Part shown: positions 1 to 12,045 of the stretch, piece after piece
Layout of the letters: each line of letters starts with the position of its first letter
Numbering within the stretch: the first letter of the stretch is position 1
Source: Piromyces finnis
Lineage: Eukaryota; Neocallimastigomycota; Neocallimastigomycetes; Neocallimastigales; Neocallimastigaceae
Assembly: GCA_002104945.1 (NCBI GenBank)
Contig: MCFH01000056.1
Location: 1 to 64,000, forward strand
Length of the DNA: 64,000 bases
Direction: 5' to 3'
Translations under genes and position numbers: made by a program
Notes under the pieces: model-generated
What the model was told of the DNA's origin: nothing
Databases searched by the model: none
The model's input: only the letters and a program-made list of their open reading frames with translations

Positions 1-408
1 GATAGGTAAAATAAATAAATTAAATTAATTGAACTTTTAATAGAATAATAATATTATGTTATCTGTTATATTAAAAAAGTTTTAAAATAAGAAGAAAAAT
101 AAAAAGGCTGTTAATTAAATCAATATTTCTTTCTTCATTATAATGTTTTATTTATAACATTAAATTAATTATTTTATTTTATAATCTTCTTTTCTTTCTT
201 GTTGTTTTTCTTATTTCTTTTTTAGTATTATTTACGGTACTCTTTGTTATTCTTGTTCTTCCTCTTGTTCTTTTTCTTGCTTATGTTTTTGTTGTTGTCT
301 TTGTAATTTTAACATATTTCTTATTATTTTCAATGATTTGATTTAACATACTATTTTTATATATTTTAATTTGATTTAAACTTTCATCTTTTTCAGTTGA
401 TTTGGGCT

Positions 409-1318
409 CATCTACTTAAATTCAAACTTTTTCCAAATCGTCTTGGTCGTACTATCAAATATACATTTCTATCATTGTTAATAAAAGTTTGTATCATTCT
501 AGTTTTATCAACAAAATAAAACTTATCAAGATCAACATCTATATACGCTTCTCCAGAATATACTTTTTTTGGCATTTCTTTTCTTTTGAATTTCTCACAA
601 TAATTTATTTCATAAATTACATCACATTCTTCTTTATAGATAGCTATTCCATATTTAATAATTTTTTCATTTTTTTTATTTAAGCTTTTTCCATTATTAA
701 TTCTTCATTATTATCCAATGCTTCATAACAACTTTTATTAAATTCAACATTTTTTAGTTTTTCTTTCATTATAAAATAAATATTTTTTGATGAAAATTTA
801 CTATTATCACCGTCATTTTGATATTTCTTATCAACAAATAATAATTCACGAATATTGCTTTTTTCATTAAAATTATACTTAGTAATAATTTTATAATCGT
901 CTTCTAAAAATAACAACTAATAGATAATAACATAAAAATTATCTAAAAAGCTAGATTAGTTATCATAATAGTTGACTATATTATTAATTTTACTTTCAAG
1001 AAATTCTTTTATTCTTTCTTCATCATAATATTCTATAAAATAATTAATTCCATTAATTATTTCATTGTTACTTTTATACAAATTCTTTTTCCATTCAATA
1101 AACTTATATTTAATTAATTCTTCAATTACTTTATTTCTTATTATTAATTTTTTATTATTTTCATTTTCTGTATTAATATCAATTAGATAATCATATTCAA
1201 TAAATAATGACCAAATAATACAAAGTTCAATTTCTGTATTTATACACTTTTATTCATCATCATCCGATATTCGATTAAATAATTAAAACATTAATAAATA
1301 TATATATAATATATTCAT
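409..1318 (-). pseudogene. Decayed AAA-ATPase-like / PD-(D/E)XK family gene
   Basis: Read on the minus strand from an ATG at 1318, one frame runs to a stop at 680-682 with four in-frame stops (TAA, TAA, TAA, TAG) but otherwise sensible acidic/aromatic protein. After a one-base slip in a poly-A run the frame continues as a segment with KYGIAIYKEECDV, which resembles the C-terminal nuclease part of the family, and then FYFVDKTRMIQTF followed by LIVRPRRFGKSLNLS. The last is the Walker A region of the AAA-ATPase-like domain (Pfam PF09820 type), normally at the N-terminus. The order nuclease tail then ATPase head suggests two tandem copies fused by decay. The sequence then turns into a Q/K/E-rich low-complexity stretch near 180-330. 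Family assignment of the ATPase part is fairly sure; the nuclease part is less so. Confidence 0.6.
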
Positions 1319-2827
1319 TATATTTTTAATATATAATAAATAATTATAATATAAAAAATAAATGTTATATTAATATTTAGTAATATTTGAATGTATTAAT
1401 TATTATAATTACATCGTTAATAAATTGTATTTATATCTTCTTTTATCTATTGAGATATTTATATTATAAATATAATAGAATATATTATATGAGTATACTT
1501 TCTCTTTACGATAATCTTTTAAATTAAATGAAAAATACTATATCCTATCAATTATTATTGGCTAATATTTCTTAATTAACCTGCTTTGTATTTAATTAAA
1601 ATGAGTAAAACTAGGTGAGTAATCGTTAGAAAATCAGTCTTGAATGAAAACTAGTCTAATACTACTACATTGACTATTTACTATATTAACTATTACTTCA
1701 TTGAACTATTATTACTTCTACTACACACTATTACTACTAATAATAATAATAACCTCTTAATAAAATAGAAATTTATTTCTTTTATTGGAATAATTATTTT
1801 AGAATTTTATATTAAATATTTTTATAAAATATTATATTTTGTTGTCTACTAATTTCTTTTGATAATTATATAAAATTTATTGTTTTATTTAATTCTCTTT
1901 AAATTATAATCCTTTTTTATTTTTAATATTTGTAATTATAAAATATTAATGAAATAATAAAATATTTTATCAATACATTCCTTCAATTTGATACTATTTT
2001 TTTAAATAACTTTTAATAGAAAGCATTTCATTCTTTCTATTTAAAAACACTTTTTTTTCTTTCCTTTTAATACTATTATCCCATATTTATTATTATTTAT
2101 TATTTATTATTTATATTATTTATTTATAAATTAAATAGCCCTAGCCACCACCATTAATTTTATTCAAAAAGTTTTTTAATTACAATTTACTTTTTCATTT
2201 TAAATAGAATAATGAATAGAATAATAGAATAATGACATTCATAATAAATATTATAAAATATTATAAATATAAATAAAGGAAAAATAAAAATGTATAGTAT
2301 GCCTTTTTATTAAAAATAATAAATAAAAAAAATGGTAGGTGTTATTATGAGATTTTAATATTAATATATTTAAAATTGTGTTGTTTTTGTAAAGTATTCC
2401 TTGTAATAAAAACATCCCATAATAAATTCACTTTTTAATATGCTATTAACTGAATAGATTATGTAATCTGTATTTATAAAAGATAAATCCTTAATATAGA
2501 AAGGTATATTAACATCCACAATAAGTATAATTCTAATGTATCTTACTGTACACTATTAATAAAATATTCAAAATTCATAGTTTTAATAATATTAAAATAA
2601 TGATATAACTAAAGGTTAATATTACAAGATATTAGATATTGTTTCCTCTCCCCACTTTCTTATTCATACCTATTTAAATAAAAAAGATTACATTCTATTT
2701 TCAAAATTGTATGTACAACAATATATATATTTATTGTGTGCCACATAATGTATGTATTTTGGCTTATACCTTTGATCTATTACAATACATTAATAATTGT
2801 AATTCATTCTCAAAGTTTTTTTTTTAT
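1319..2827. other. AT-rich stretch without a recognisable gene
   Basis: About 1.5 kb of very AT-rich sequence with short homopolymers and TAT/TTA repeats. No reading frame with protein-like composition, RNA gene or clear LTR end was found on either strand. Confidence 0.5.
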
Positions 2828-3246
2828 TTAATTAGCATTTAAAAAAGTGGAAGAAAAGAATCCTTTTCTCCAATGAATTATACTATAATCCATTTTATTA
2901 TGGGTTAATTTATATAATTCTTTCAATTCATTATTATCATTTGTATTTAATTTGTGGAAATAACTTAATGCTGATTGTGTTACAGGTTCACCAACTGATT
3001 GAGCTGCTAAAATACCAACATGAGTATTTTACGAGACTTGATTTTATCCACAATTATTTTAGTAAACTTATCACAGTCAATTTCTTCTGCTTTGATTTTT
3101 TTCTTTAAATAATTTCTTACTTTATTATTTATTTGATCAATATAAGGAATCAATCTTTTATTTTCTTTAAAATTTTTAGAAATTTCGTTACATATATAAT
3201 CAATATCTTCAACAGAAAAATATTGTATATTTTGAGATTCTTCCAT
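2828..3246 (-). pseudogene. RNA polymerase largest-subunit fragment, frameshifted
   Basis: A 79-codon minus-strand frame begins with ATG at 3246. Near 3010-3020 the reading must move by one base, after which it continues to a stop at 2828-2830. The second part contains HVGILAAQSVGEPVTQ, matching the G-x-x-A-A-Q-S-x-G-E-P-x-T-Q signature of the largest (beta'-type) subunit of multisubunit RNA polymerases. What follows, SALSYFHKL, departs from the T-L-x-T-F-H-x-x-G pattern of nuclear Pol I, II and III. That favours a divergent, possibly large-DNA-virus, polymerase over a host gene copy. The first part fits the charged helical region just upstream of the motif. The fragment starts with ATG after a very AT-rich stretch, so it could once have been a separate C-terminal polypeptide. 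Family assignment is strong; origin is inference. Confidence 0.75.
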
Positions 3247-3863
3247 ATTTGAAATATTTATTTAAAATATATTTATATATTTATATAATATTTATAAAAT
3301 ATTTAAATAAAATATCTACAAAATATTTACTATAAATTTACAAAATATTTATAAAGTATTATTAATTATCATTTTATAATTTAATACATATATATGAATT
3401 ATAAATAAATTATACAATCTTTTTATAAAGAATTTACAAGAGAACTTTATATTTTTAAAAAATTATTTTAATTTAATACATATTTTATGATTTTATACTA
3501 AACACAGTTTATTAATTAATATACATAATTAATATATAAAAACCTTTATAAACTAATGATATTAAGGTTATTTACATTAATACATATAGAATATCATGAA
3601 ATTAATTATACATTACTAATAATATATATATATCATTATACATATATATATTATATATTATTATTATACATATTACAATGAATTAATATTATGCTTTTAA
3701 ATATAAATTTGTTAATTCTTTATGATAACAAAATTACAATATTGAATTCCAATTTTAAAAATTATTATTTAAATAATAACAAAATAAATAAATAAATAAA
3801 TAAATATAAAATTTAAAAAAAAAATAACTTTATACATCTACGATAGTATTAATATCTTATTAA

Positions 3864-6013
3864 CTAAAAAATCATATAAATAGAATTATTTTTGAAAGAT
3901 GAATAGATAGATCCATCTAAATTTCTTTTTAATATTAAATAAGGTTTATTAAGGATAGTTGATTTTAATATTTCTATGGATGCTTTATATGGATAATAAA
4001 CTTCATTATCCCATACACCATAGGTAATAACTTTTTTATTGTTTTCATCCATAATACTATAATGATATGCAGTTATATTTTTAATATTTTTACATAAAAA
4101 AGAAAATGATGGTAGTGTATTGTATAATTTATCATTATCTTTTATTATTGGTATTGTTGGTATTATTTCTGAATAAATCGATCTCCATAAATATACCTTT
4201 TCATCTGGAGATTCCTTTTCTGTTATTAAAACTGTTTTATTATCTGAAACATATTGTTTAATGTATTTAGTTAATGTAGCATTATCTATGATTGAAATTG
4301 AATTCTTTTTAAACATAAAAAATATAGCATGTACAAAATCATCATTAAAATTGAACAAACTCTTATTTAAACTTACTACATATTCATATCTATAATTAGG
4401 AAGTGTAAATAATTTACATGTATTTAACATTATTATTAAAAAGGGAAAAGAAGAATTACAACTGTAGACATAATCAAAAACACAATATGGATATACATTC
4501 ATATTATTATCTACTGAAAAAGATAGTATATTAATATCATTGTAATTGTAATTTTCATTTATTAATTTTAATTGTTTATTCTTAAACTTTTCTTTTACAC
4601 AATTTATTAATTCCTTCTGACTAGGAATATTAATATATTTATTTCATTTAGAGCATATTATAAATTTATTATTTATTTCTGGAATATCAAAATATTGTTT
4701 ATATAAACCTTGTAATTCATAACCATAAGAAATAAATAAAATGGAATGAAATTTTCCTTTACAAAGTTTGTCTAGTTTATAAGTAATATTAAATTAAACA
4801 GATTTTTCTTTTTCTTTGTACTTTCTTATCACTTTAACACATTTAGGAACTACATTTAATTCTGATACTGAATCAAATAATATCTTTTTGTCATGAAATA
4901 CAAAGTTATTATCAATAGAATTTTTATTTGTTGAAAGAGCAATTTTATATCCTGAATTTTCTGGTGATCTATAATAATTATTATTCCACTGTACATATGG
5001 TATATTATTATTAATACATTTTTCTTTATCAGCAATTACTGGTAATATCTTATCCTTATTATTAAAATATCTAGTATAATATTTTCCAAATAATCAATTA
5101 TAATTTATTTTTAATGGAATATTTAATACTTTATTTCTTTTATAATAACTTATATGAAAATCAATATATAATAAATAAAGATAGTTTAATATTATTTTAA
5201 CAGTCATATACATATACCATTCTAATTCTTGAAATTGGATAATTTCTGTAAATTGTTTATATTTGTTATATAGTTTCATATTCAATGACTGATTAAAGAT
5301 ATTCATTGTATATACTAATTTTTCTTTATTTTTTATTATATCTTCATTTTCATTGGTATATATATAGGGATATAAAGCATTTTCATATAACATCAAATCA
5401 AACAATTGAAAATTTATATTTATTGGATAAGTAAAAGAAACAATACTTGGTTTGAATCTAATTAGTATTTGATCACTTGAATAATTTAAACATGGTAATA
5501 ATTTACAAATAATATTATCATAAGTATCTCTTTCATAAAATGTTATTTTATTTCTAGTGATTCTTATACTATCATGACAACATTTAATAATTATGAAATT
5601 ATCTGAATCTTTAACATCCTTATTTTTATCTTTTGCAATTAACACTTGATTATAGTGATACGTTTCAGTATATCTTTTATTAAAGTAATGATAGTAATTT
5701 ATTCTTTTGATAAAAGCAGTTACATATTGACAAGTATTTGGTAACTCTAGCTTTATTATTTTATTATAAATATCTTTAAGCGTATATGAAGGTATATTTT
5801 TAGATATATAATAATTTGTTTTAGTTGTATCTTTTAAATCAAAATTATATTTAAATATTTTTTCATTACATATTTTTTCCAAAGTATTAATAAGCAAAAA
5901 ATTATTCAGATTGTCATTTATATTATTATTGCTATAGTTAATAATATATTGATCTTTAGTAAGATTATTGCAATTAATAATACTTATTCCTTCAAAGAAT
6001 GAAAAATATTTAT
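3864..6013 (-). pseudogene. Unrecognised gene of about 700 codons with three in-frame stops
   Basis: One minus-strand frame stays open from about 6013 to a stop at 3864, broken only by TGA at 5094-5096, TAA at 4794-4796 and TGA at 4644-4646. All three are in phase, and protein-like sequence continues across each, for example NYN-stop-LFGKYY and CSK-stop-NKYIN. The product would be rich in Tyr, Asn, Lys and Ile with no clear signal peptide or membrane segment. Reading Trp at the TGA codons and Gln at the TAA codon would make it continuous, so each stop is explicable by one C:G to T:A change. No ATG start was seen; the 5' end is probably missing. I do not recognise the family. It is co-oriented with the polymerase fragment, about 600 bases upstream of it. 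Confidence 0.55.
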
Positions 6014-6239
6014 ATTATTATTATAATAATAAAATCTTTTAAAAATAATAAGATACTTATTAATATTTATATTATTATTAATATTAAATATTTTAAATTT
6101 GTATTAATATTATTAGTAACTGATTTGAAAGTATTTTTGTGTTTCTTTTCCTGCTAAATTAGCAGATTTATAATAAATTCCTGAAATATAATTACCAAAT
6201 TCTTTTATACTTTCTTACATTTGTTTTTTTTTTTATTTT

Positions 6240-7380
6240 CATTCATAGAATATTTTATAGTATTATCATAATTAATCATTTCTTTAAATAACTCTTCAGT
6301 TTTTATTTCTGAATCTTTAGAATATTTAGAAATAAGATTATGATTATATTTAACAACTTTATCAATAGCTTTAGAAAATGATTCATTTTTTAAATCTTCT
6401 AGAGATTGAATATTTTTTGGTAATTTCTTACTTAATTTACTATAGTTTTGCTTAAAAAAAAAATAGCATTTACAGCATTAATGCTTCCCAGTGATTAGTA
6501 GTTAATATATTGGTAATTTAATTCATTAGAGAATCTTAGCCATCTTTGAGCTTCCATGTCATTACCACTATTTTGAATTAGATTAGAATCTTCATCAGCT
6601 TTGCTATTAATATTTGATTTGTCAATATGCATATTAATTAAGCTTTTTTCTGATGAACTATTAGAATTCAATTTAATACTACCTTCTTTGGGAAATTTAG
6701 CATTGATATCATATTTATCTTGATTACTTTTTTCAATTTTTGACATAGTATTATTAAAATTAATATTAGCAACATATCTAACCCTATTATCTAATTTGTT
6801 ATTAAATTCAACCATACTAATAAAAATAATATTATTCAAATCACTACTATACATATAACCATAGCATATTGAAATAGCAGCTAAGTCATTTTAATTAGAT
6901 GATATAAGATACATGATTTAATATATGTAATTCATTTCCTTTATAATTTTTTAATAAATTAATTTAATTTCCTTCATTATCAACATATATATATGTATAT
7001 ATTTTGTATCTGTAATAAACTTATATGTATTTTTATCTATATTTTTGTTATTTGACAAATTTATACTATTTTCAAAACCCTTTAATACTAATGTTTTACT
7101 TTCAGGCGAAATCTTCTCGTTTTTAATTATATCAATAGCATTACTGTTGTCTAAGTTTTCAAGATCAAGATAATTTATTTTGTGCATCTAAAAATCATTA
7201 GAATCATATTCTTTTTATCCTTCTTAGATACAATACTATCATGTAATTTGTGAATAACTTCACTATTATTTCTTAAATTACTGGTATTATATTTTTTAAT
7301 ATTTTTATTAAGTAATTCATGTAAATTGTTATAAATAGTTAATTATGTATCTCTGTGAACATCATCATATTTTTTTAAAA
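6240..7380 (-). pseudogene. Unrecognised decayed reading frame(s)
   Basis: Minus-strand protein-like sequence runs through three linked pieces: about 7370-7190, then 7187-6951 continuing across two in-frame TAA codons into 6854-6495, then a shifted frame at about 6440-6240 rich in Lys, Ser and Asn. Segments such as NDLAAISICYGYMYSS and SPESKTLVLKGFENS look like real protein. Stops are again mostly TAA, where CAA would read through. The relative order suggests one gene with two frameshifts, but two adjacent genes are possible. No domain recognised. Confidence 0.4.
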
Positions 7381-7648
7381 CTTTTTTTTAAAAAACTTAT
7401 TATTTAATATAATTGTTTATTATTTTTAATAATGTAATAAATATTTATATTAATTTATAATATTTAAATATATATAATAATTTCAAATATGTAAAAACAT
7501 CTTTCTACTATTAGTGCTACTCTTGATAAAATTAAATAATATTAATAATTTTATTAACATTTTAAAATGTTACATAAAACTTGTTTTAAGTTAAATGTAA
7601 AATATATTATAAAAGCATTATTATATTAATAATTTATATAAATTATTT

Positions 7649-7825
7649 TCAATTTTGTTGTTTATTATATTTAATTGTATATATAGATATTCCATAAAAT
7701 AATAATAAAATTAATATTGCTAAATAATCTGAATAATCAAACAATGTATTACCAAATATTAATCCAACATTAATTATAAAAGCAATACAAAAGAATATTT
7801 TATGTAAATTATTTTCAAATTTCAT
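7649..7825 (-). CDS. Small two-helix membrane protein, hypothetical
   Basis: An intact 58-residue minus-strand ORF from ATG at 7825 to TGA at 7649. Residues 10-28 (IFFCIAFIINVGLIFGNTL region) and 33-50 (YLAILILLLFYGISIY region) are hydrophobic enough to be two membrane helices. The short linker is GNTLFDYSD and the tail is basic, ending KYNKQQN. It lies upstream of and parallel to the decayed genes at 2.8-7.4 kb. Small membrane proteins of this kind are common in large DNA viruses but are not specific to them. Chance ORFs with two hydrophobic runs do occur in AT-rich DNA, so confidence is moderate. Confidence 0.4.
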   Translation of the reverse strand: MKFENNLHKIFFCIAFIINVGLIFGNTLFDYSDYLAILILLLFYGISIYTIKYNKQQN

Positions 7826-8613
7826 GGTGTTGTTTATTATATTATAAAAATTATATTATAAATTATAAATAAAAATTATTTTATATAAACATAAATTAAT
7901 ATTTTAATATTTTATAAACATAAATTAATGTAATATTGAAATAGATTATCATGTAGTTTTTAGTACATTTTATTTAGTACATTAATGTATTTATCATATT
8001 TTTATAATCATGTGATAAATTAAAGTATTTATTAGAGTATTTAATATAAACAGATAAACAAATTTTATAGTTAGATTTTGGTATAAATTAGTAGAAAATA
8101 TAGTAAATTAGTCTTTATCTAAGAATATAATAGTTAGGAGATATTCTTACGATCATTTAATATTAAGTATATAAGTCAACCACAAATCCTTAGTGTATTG
8201 AAACGAGTTGTATCAATTATTTAATGTATAATATATATTATAATAATTTAGTATATATAATATAATAAATTAATACTTATAATATATTTATTAAAGAATC
8301 TAATGATATACATTCATTCAAAATAATATACAAATTTGGTATTTAAATTATTATACATAATATCTATTTTATTATTGTTATAATGATTTCTAGGAAACTT
8401 ATAATGACACCACGAATATTAAGACACAGGTCAATAAATTCTTATTATTAAAACTTTATTAATGTATATTATAAATTTTTTTTTGTTAATAACAACACGA
8501 GGAAAAAAAAGAAAAAAAAGATTATTAACATTTAACATTATATTATCTCATACTACGGTTTGACCAATAGTTTTAAGAATAACTAATTTAATAAAAAAAT
8601 TAAAAATAAAATA

Positions 8614-8663
8614 AAATTCAGTATAATGTACTCGAACCTGGGACATACCATTATACTGAATTT
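8614..8663 (-). repeat. 15-bp perfect hairpin with a B-box-like loop
   Basis: Arms 8614-8628 and 8649-8663 are exact inverted repeats (AAATTCAGTATAATG and its complement) around a 20-nt loop. On the minus strand the loop and flank read TATAATGGTA then AGGTTCGAGTAC, like an A-box piece close to a Pol III B box. It abuts the truncated end of an integrase reading frame. Confidence 0.55.
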
Positions 8664-9231
8664 TGAATGGACCTACCTTTCTAGGTTTAAGTTTTTTATT
8701 TCCTTTTCTGTCGAATAAATAGCTTCTAATCCAAACTTTATCGTTAATTTTATAGTTTGGAGGTTTTTTCCTATAGTTATCAGCGAATTTCTTTTGAGTT
8801 TCGGTAGCTCGGGATAAATGGTCCTTCAGTTCGTCAGTGATTCTTTTTAAATCTCTAGTGAAAAAATTGGCTCTAGGAACTTCAGTTTGGCTTGGGATGG
8901 CAGGGGAGTGTCTAGGATTGAAACCATAATTTAGAAAGAACGGGGAGGCCTGGGTGGACTCTTGAGTGGCATTATTATAGCTGAATTCAGCTAAACAAAG
9001 ATATTTAATCCAATTTTTGCCTCTGTAATTCAAGTAACATCTTAAATATTGTTCCAGAATAGAGTTTACTCTCTCCGTTTGACCATTGGATTGATGATGA
9101 AACGGAGTAGCATACTTGCAGGAAATATTTAAAGAACGACAAATAGAGGACCAAAACTTGGAGGTGAATTGTGATCCTCTATCCGAAATAATATCAAAAG
9201 GGAGGCCGTGTAGACGAAAGATATATGAGAG
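8664..9231 (-). pseudogene. Ty3/gypsy integrase fragment (catalytic core to GPF motif)
   Basis: Minus-strand frame with the second half of a Ty3/gypsy integrase: [13 protein letters not shown] (second catalytic Asp), then [13 protein letters not shown] with the catalytic Glu, the YNNATQEST region, a basic Lys/Arg-rich linker, and [16 protein letters not shown] ending the GPY/F domain. The zinc-binding N-terminus and first Asp are lost at 9232, where an LTR of the tRNA-like type is inserted. The C-terminus and chromodomain are lost at the hairpin at 8663. Its closest relative in the window is the element at the right-hand end, which shares the NPKHSP/NPRHSP and EIP/EVP segments. It cannot make an active protein. 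Confidence 0.85.
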
Positions 9232-9658
9232 TGTAAAAAGATGTGTCTTTAACAATAAAAAACAAGTTATAATATTTACTAAATAACTTAGTAATATTAA
9301 CACTTTAAAATATCCTGTAAATTATTAATTTATAAAAATATTATTAAAAACACATAGAATTTAACTTAATAAGTTAGTGTTTAATAATATAATTATTTAT
9401 TAATAAAATCTCGGTTTTTTTAAAATATTTGGGAAAATTCACTCGTATTTATACTAAAATTTTTTTAAATTAATTTATAAAATTTTTTCAACTTAATTTT
9501 TAGCCAATCAATAATCTTCATATAAAATAAAATTTAAAATAAAATAAATAAAAATTATAATTTTTAAAAACAGTATCTATGAGGTCTCGAACTAGTGTCA
9601 TTCAGACTCAAAGTCTTAGCTACTAACCACTAAGACAATTTAGTTATTTCTAGCATTT
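9232..9658 (-). mobile_element. Solo LTR with tRNA-like block (family A, copy 1)
   Basis: Begins TGTAAAAAGATGTGTC at 9232 on the plus strand, which is the 3' end of the LTR on the minus strand. It carries the tRNA-like block at 9581-9640: A-box-like TTAGTGGTTAGTAG and B-box-like AGTTCGAGACC. The expected other end is interrupted by a 497-bp LTR at 9659, and the remainder past 10156 is too diverged to place. Confidence 0.6.
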
Positions 9659-10155
9659 TGTAAGAAATATTTGTGGCCATAAGTTTGCCCACAAATATTT
9701 CAATTGAAACCATATATTCTGGTCACCATTTATTGGCCAGATATATGGATAACCATATATTAATGGTTATTAATTAAATAGGAAGTTTATTTGCTTTACC
9801 CAATCAAGTGGTAAAGAAAATAAACTAATATAGTTAAATAGTATAGTTAAAACTAACGTTAAATACTTTAGCGTTAGTATTAGAGTAAATTAATAGCTAT
9901 AATAATAAATAATGTATAATAATTATAATAAATAAATAAAAGATATAATTAACAAATAATTATTAAGTAGATTTATTTCATAATAATATTTATATATTTA
10001 TTTATATTTATTTTAGTGTTATAATATTTATTTTATTTCTTTTATTATTTTTATAAAACTTTATTTAGTTATTAACTCGTATAGAGAGGTAATAACTAAC
10101 TTAATTAACTAAATTATATAACTTATTAACTAATATTATAAAAACACCTTTTACA
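9659..10155 (+). mobile_element. Solo LTR of the Ty3-2 family (TGTAAGAAAT...CTTTTACA)
   Basis: Starts TGTAAGAAATATTTGTGG and ends CACCTTTTACA, the same termini and length as the LTRs of the element at 43259-50060. Flanked by the 5-bp direct repeat CATTT on both sides, so it is a genuine solo LTR left by LTR-LTR recombination. Confidence 0.9.
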
Positions 10156-10268
10156 CATTTGTTGATATAAATTGGAATTAATAAATATGAAATTATAATC
10201 TTGATATAAACTAACCCTCAAAACAACTTAAAAATAAACAATAAATAATAATAATATTTAAATGTTTA

Positions 10269-11060
10269 TGTAAAGATATAATATATATCTTTAGATTATT
10301 TAATAATTAATTATTAATTATTAAATAATAAATTAATATTTAGTAAAACTGATTATAAAATTTTTGAGTAAATTTTATGGAATAATTTAATAATAAATTA
10401 TTTTATAATAATTCCGTTAAATTTAAATTAAGATAAATATTTAAGTTTAAGGAATAAAAGAATTTTAATTAAATTTAAATATTTCAAATATTTTAAATAA
10501 TTAAAATATTTTTCAAATACTTTTTATTTAATTTTAGAATAGATTATACTTTTTTATTTAAATTTAGAATAGTTTAATAATTTTAACTTAGTTTTAAAAA
10601 TAGATTTATTTATATTTCAATAGGAAATATATTAAGAATAGTATTGATAATATTAAATTAATTTATAGAAAATACATGGGCTTTATTCAATTTTGAGTTT
10701 ACTCAAATTGAATTAAAAGTATAATGAATTAGTTTAGTTTAGTTCTGTTATTTTATTATTTAATTAAATTAGTTTTGTTTATTTTATATTAAATATATGT
10801 TTATTTAAATAGAATAATATATTAGAATATAATTATGAAAAAATATAAATACATGTAATTTTTATTTGTTAAATCGATGTAATTGTTATTTTCAATTTTT
10901 TAATTATTAACTATTATATAGTTAATAATATTTTTAAGAGTTTAAATAAAAATGTTTTTTTTTTAAAATAAAAATTTAATGTTTTATTTTTTTATTTTTG
11001 TGTTATTAAAAATTGTTTTGTTTTAAGTATAAAATCTGTTTTAAATTTTATACTTTTACA
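10269..11060. mobile_element. Solo LTR, 790-bp family (TGTAAAGATATAATAT...TACTTTTACA)
   Basis: Ends are TG...CA and the element is flanked by GTTTA on both sides. Nearly identical copies are at 32645-33436 and 36044-36837; more diverged ones are at 20034-20750 and 60501-61217. No internal coding part for this family is in the window. Confidence 0.9.
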
Positions 11061-11198
11061 GTTTAATTAAAAGTATAAAAATTATTTATTAAAACTCAGT
11101 TTAAATTATATTTTTGTTATAAAATAAACATAGTATAGATAACATTTTAAATAGTAAAATAGTGTTATATTAATTAAATTAATTATTTTAAAATAAAT

Positions 11199-11552
11199 TG
11201 TTTCTTTTATTTATTATTCATTATTATTTTAAAACATATTAATATTTTATTTTAAAAAGTTAAAACAGAAAGAAAATTATAAATACATGTAATTATTTCC
11301 TAATTTAAAAATCAATCAATACTTTTAATAAATGTATTAAATAAAGAGTTGATTCAAAAATATATTTTAAAATTGTGTTTTTAAAACATAACTTTTATAT
11401 TTTGTTAATAATCGTTATGTCGAATTAAAATATTTCAAATAACTTTATAATAAAAATTTATTTTAAATCTTTTTTTTATATAAATTGATAAGAATATTAT
11501 CACTTTTATAATTATTTAATTATAAATTAAGATAATATTAAACACTTATCAT
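11199..11552. repeat. Dispersed repeat shared with 32186-32540
   Basis: About 350 bp homologous to 32186-32540, with the same series of motifs (AATCAATCAATACTTTTAAT, TTAAGATAATA). The other copy ends CAGATTCGTTACA, so this is probably an old LTR interrupted on its right by the LTR at 11553. Confidence 0.55.
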
Positions 11553-12045
11553 TGTAAGAAATATTTGTGGCCAAACTTATGGCCACAAATATTTCAATTG
11601 AAACCATATATTCTGGTCACCATTTATTGGCCAGATATAAGTATAACCATATATTAATGTTTATTAATTAAATAGGAAGTTTATTTGCTTTACCCAATCA
11701 AGTGGTAAAGAAAATAAACTCATATAGTTAAATAGTATAGTTAAAACTAATGTTAAATACTTTAGCGTTAGTATTAAAGTAAATTAGTAACTATAATAAT
11801 AATTAATGTATTATAATTATACTAAATAAATAAAAGATATAATTAAAAATAATTATTAAGTAAATTTATTTCATAATAATATTTATATACATTTATATTT
11901 ATTTTTGTGTTATAATATTTATTTTCTTTCTTTTATTATTTTTTATAAAACTTTATTTAGTTATTAACTCGTATAGAGAGGTAATAACTAACTTAATTAA
12001 CTAATTATATAACATATTAACTAATAATATAAAAAATCTTTTACA
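11553..12045 (+). mobile_element. LTR of the Ty3-2 family
   Basis: TGTAAGAAATATTTGTGG to AATCTTTTACA. Flanks ATCAT and GCATT do not match, so a target duplication is not visible; the copy may derive from recombination or the duplication has decayed. Confidence 0.75.
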
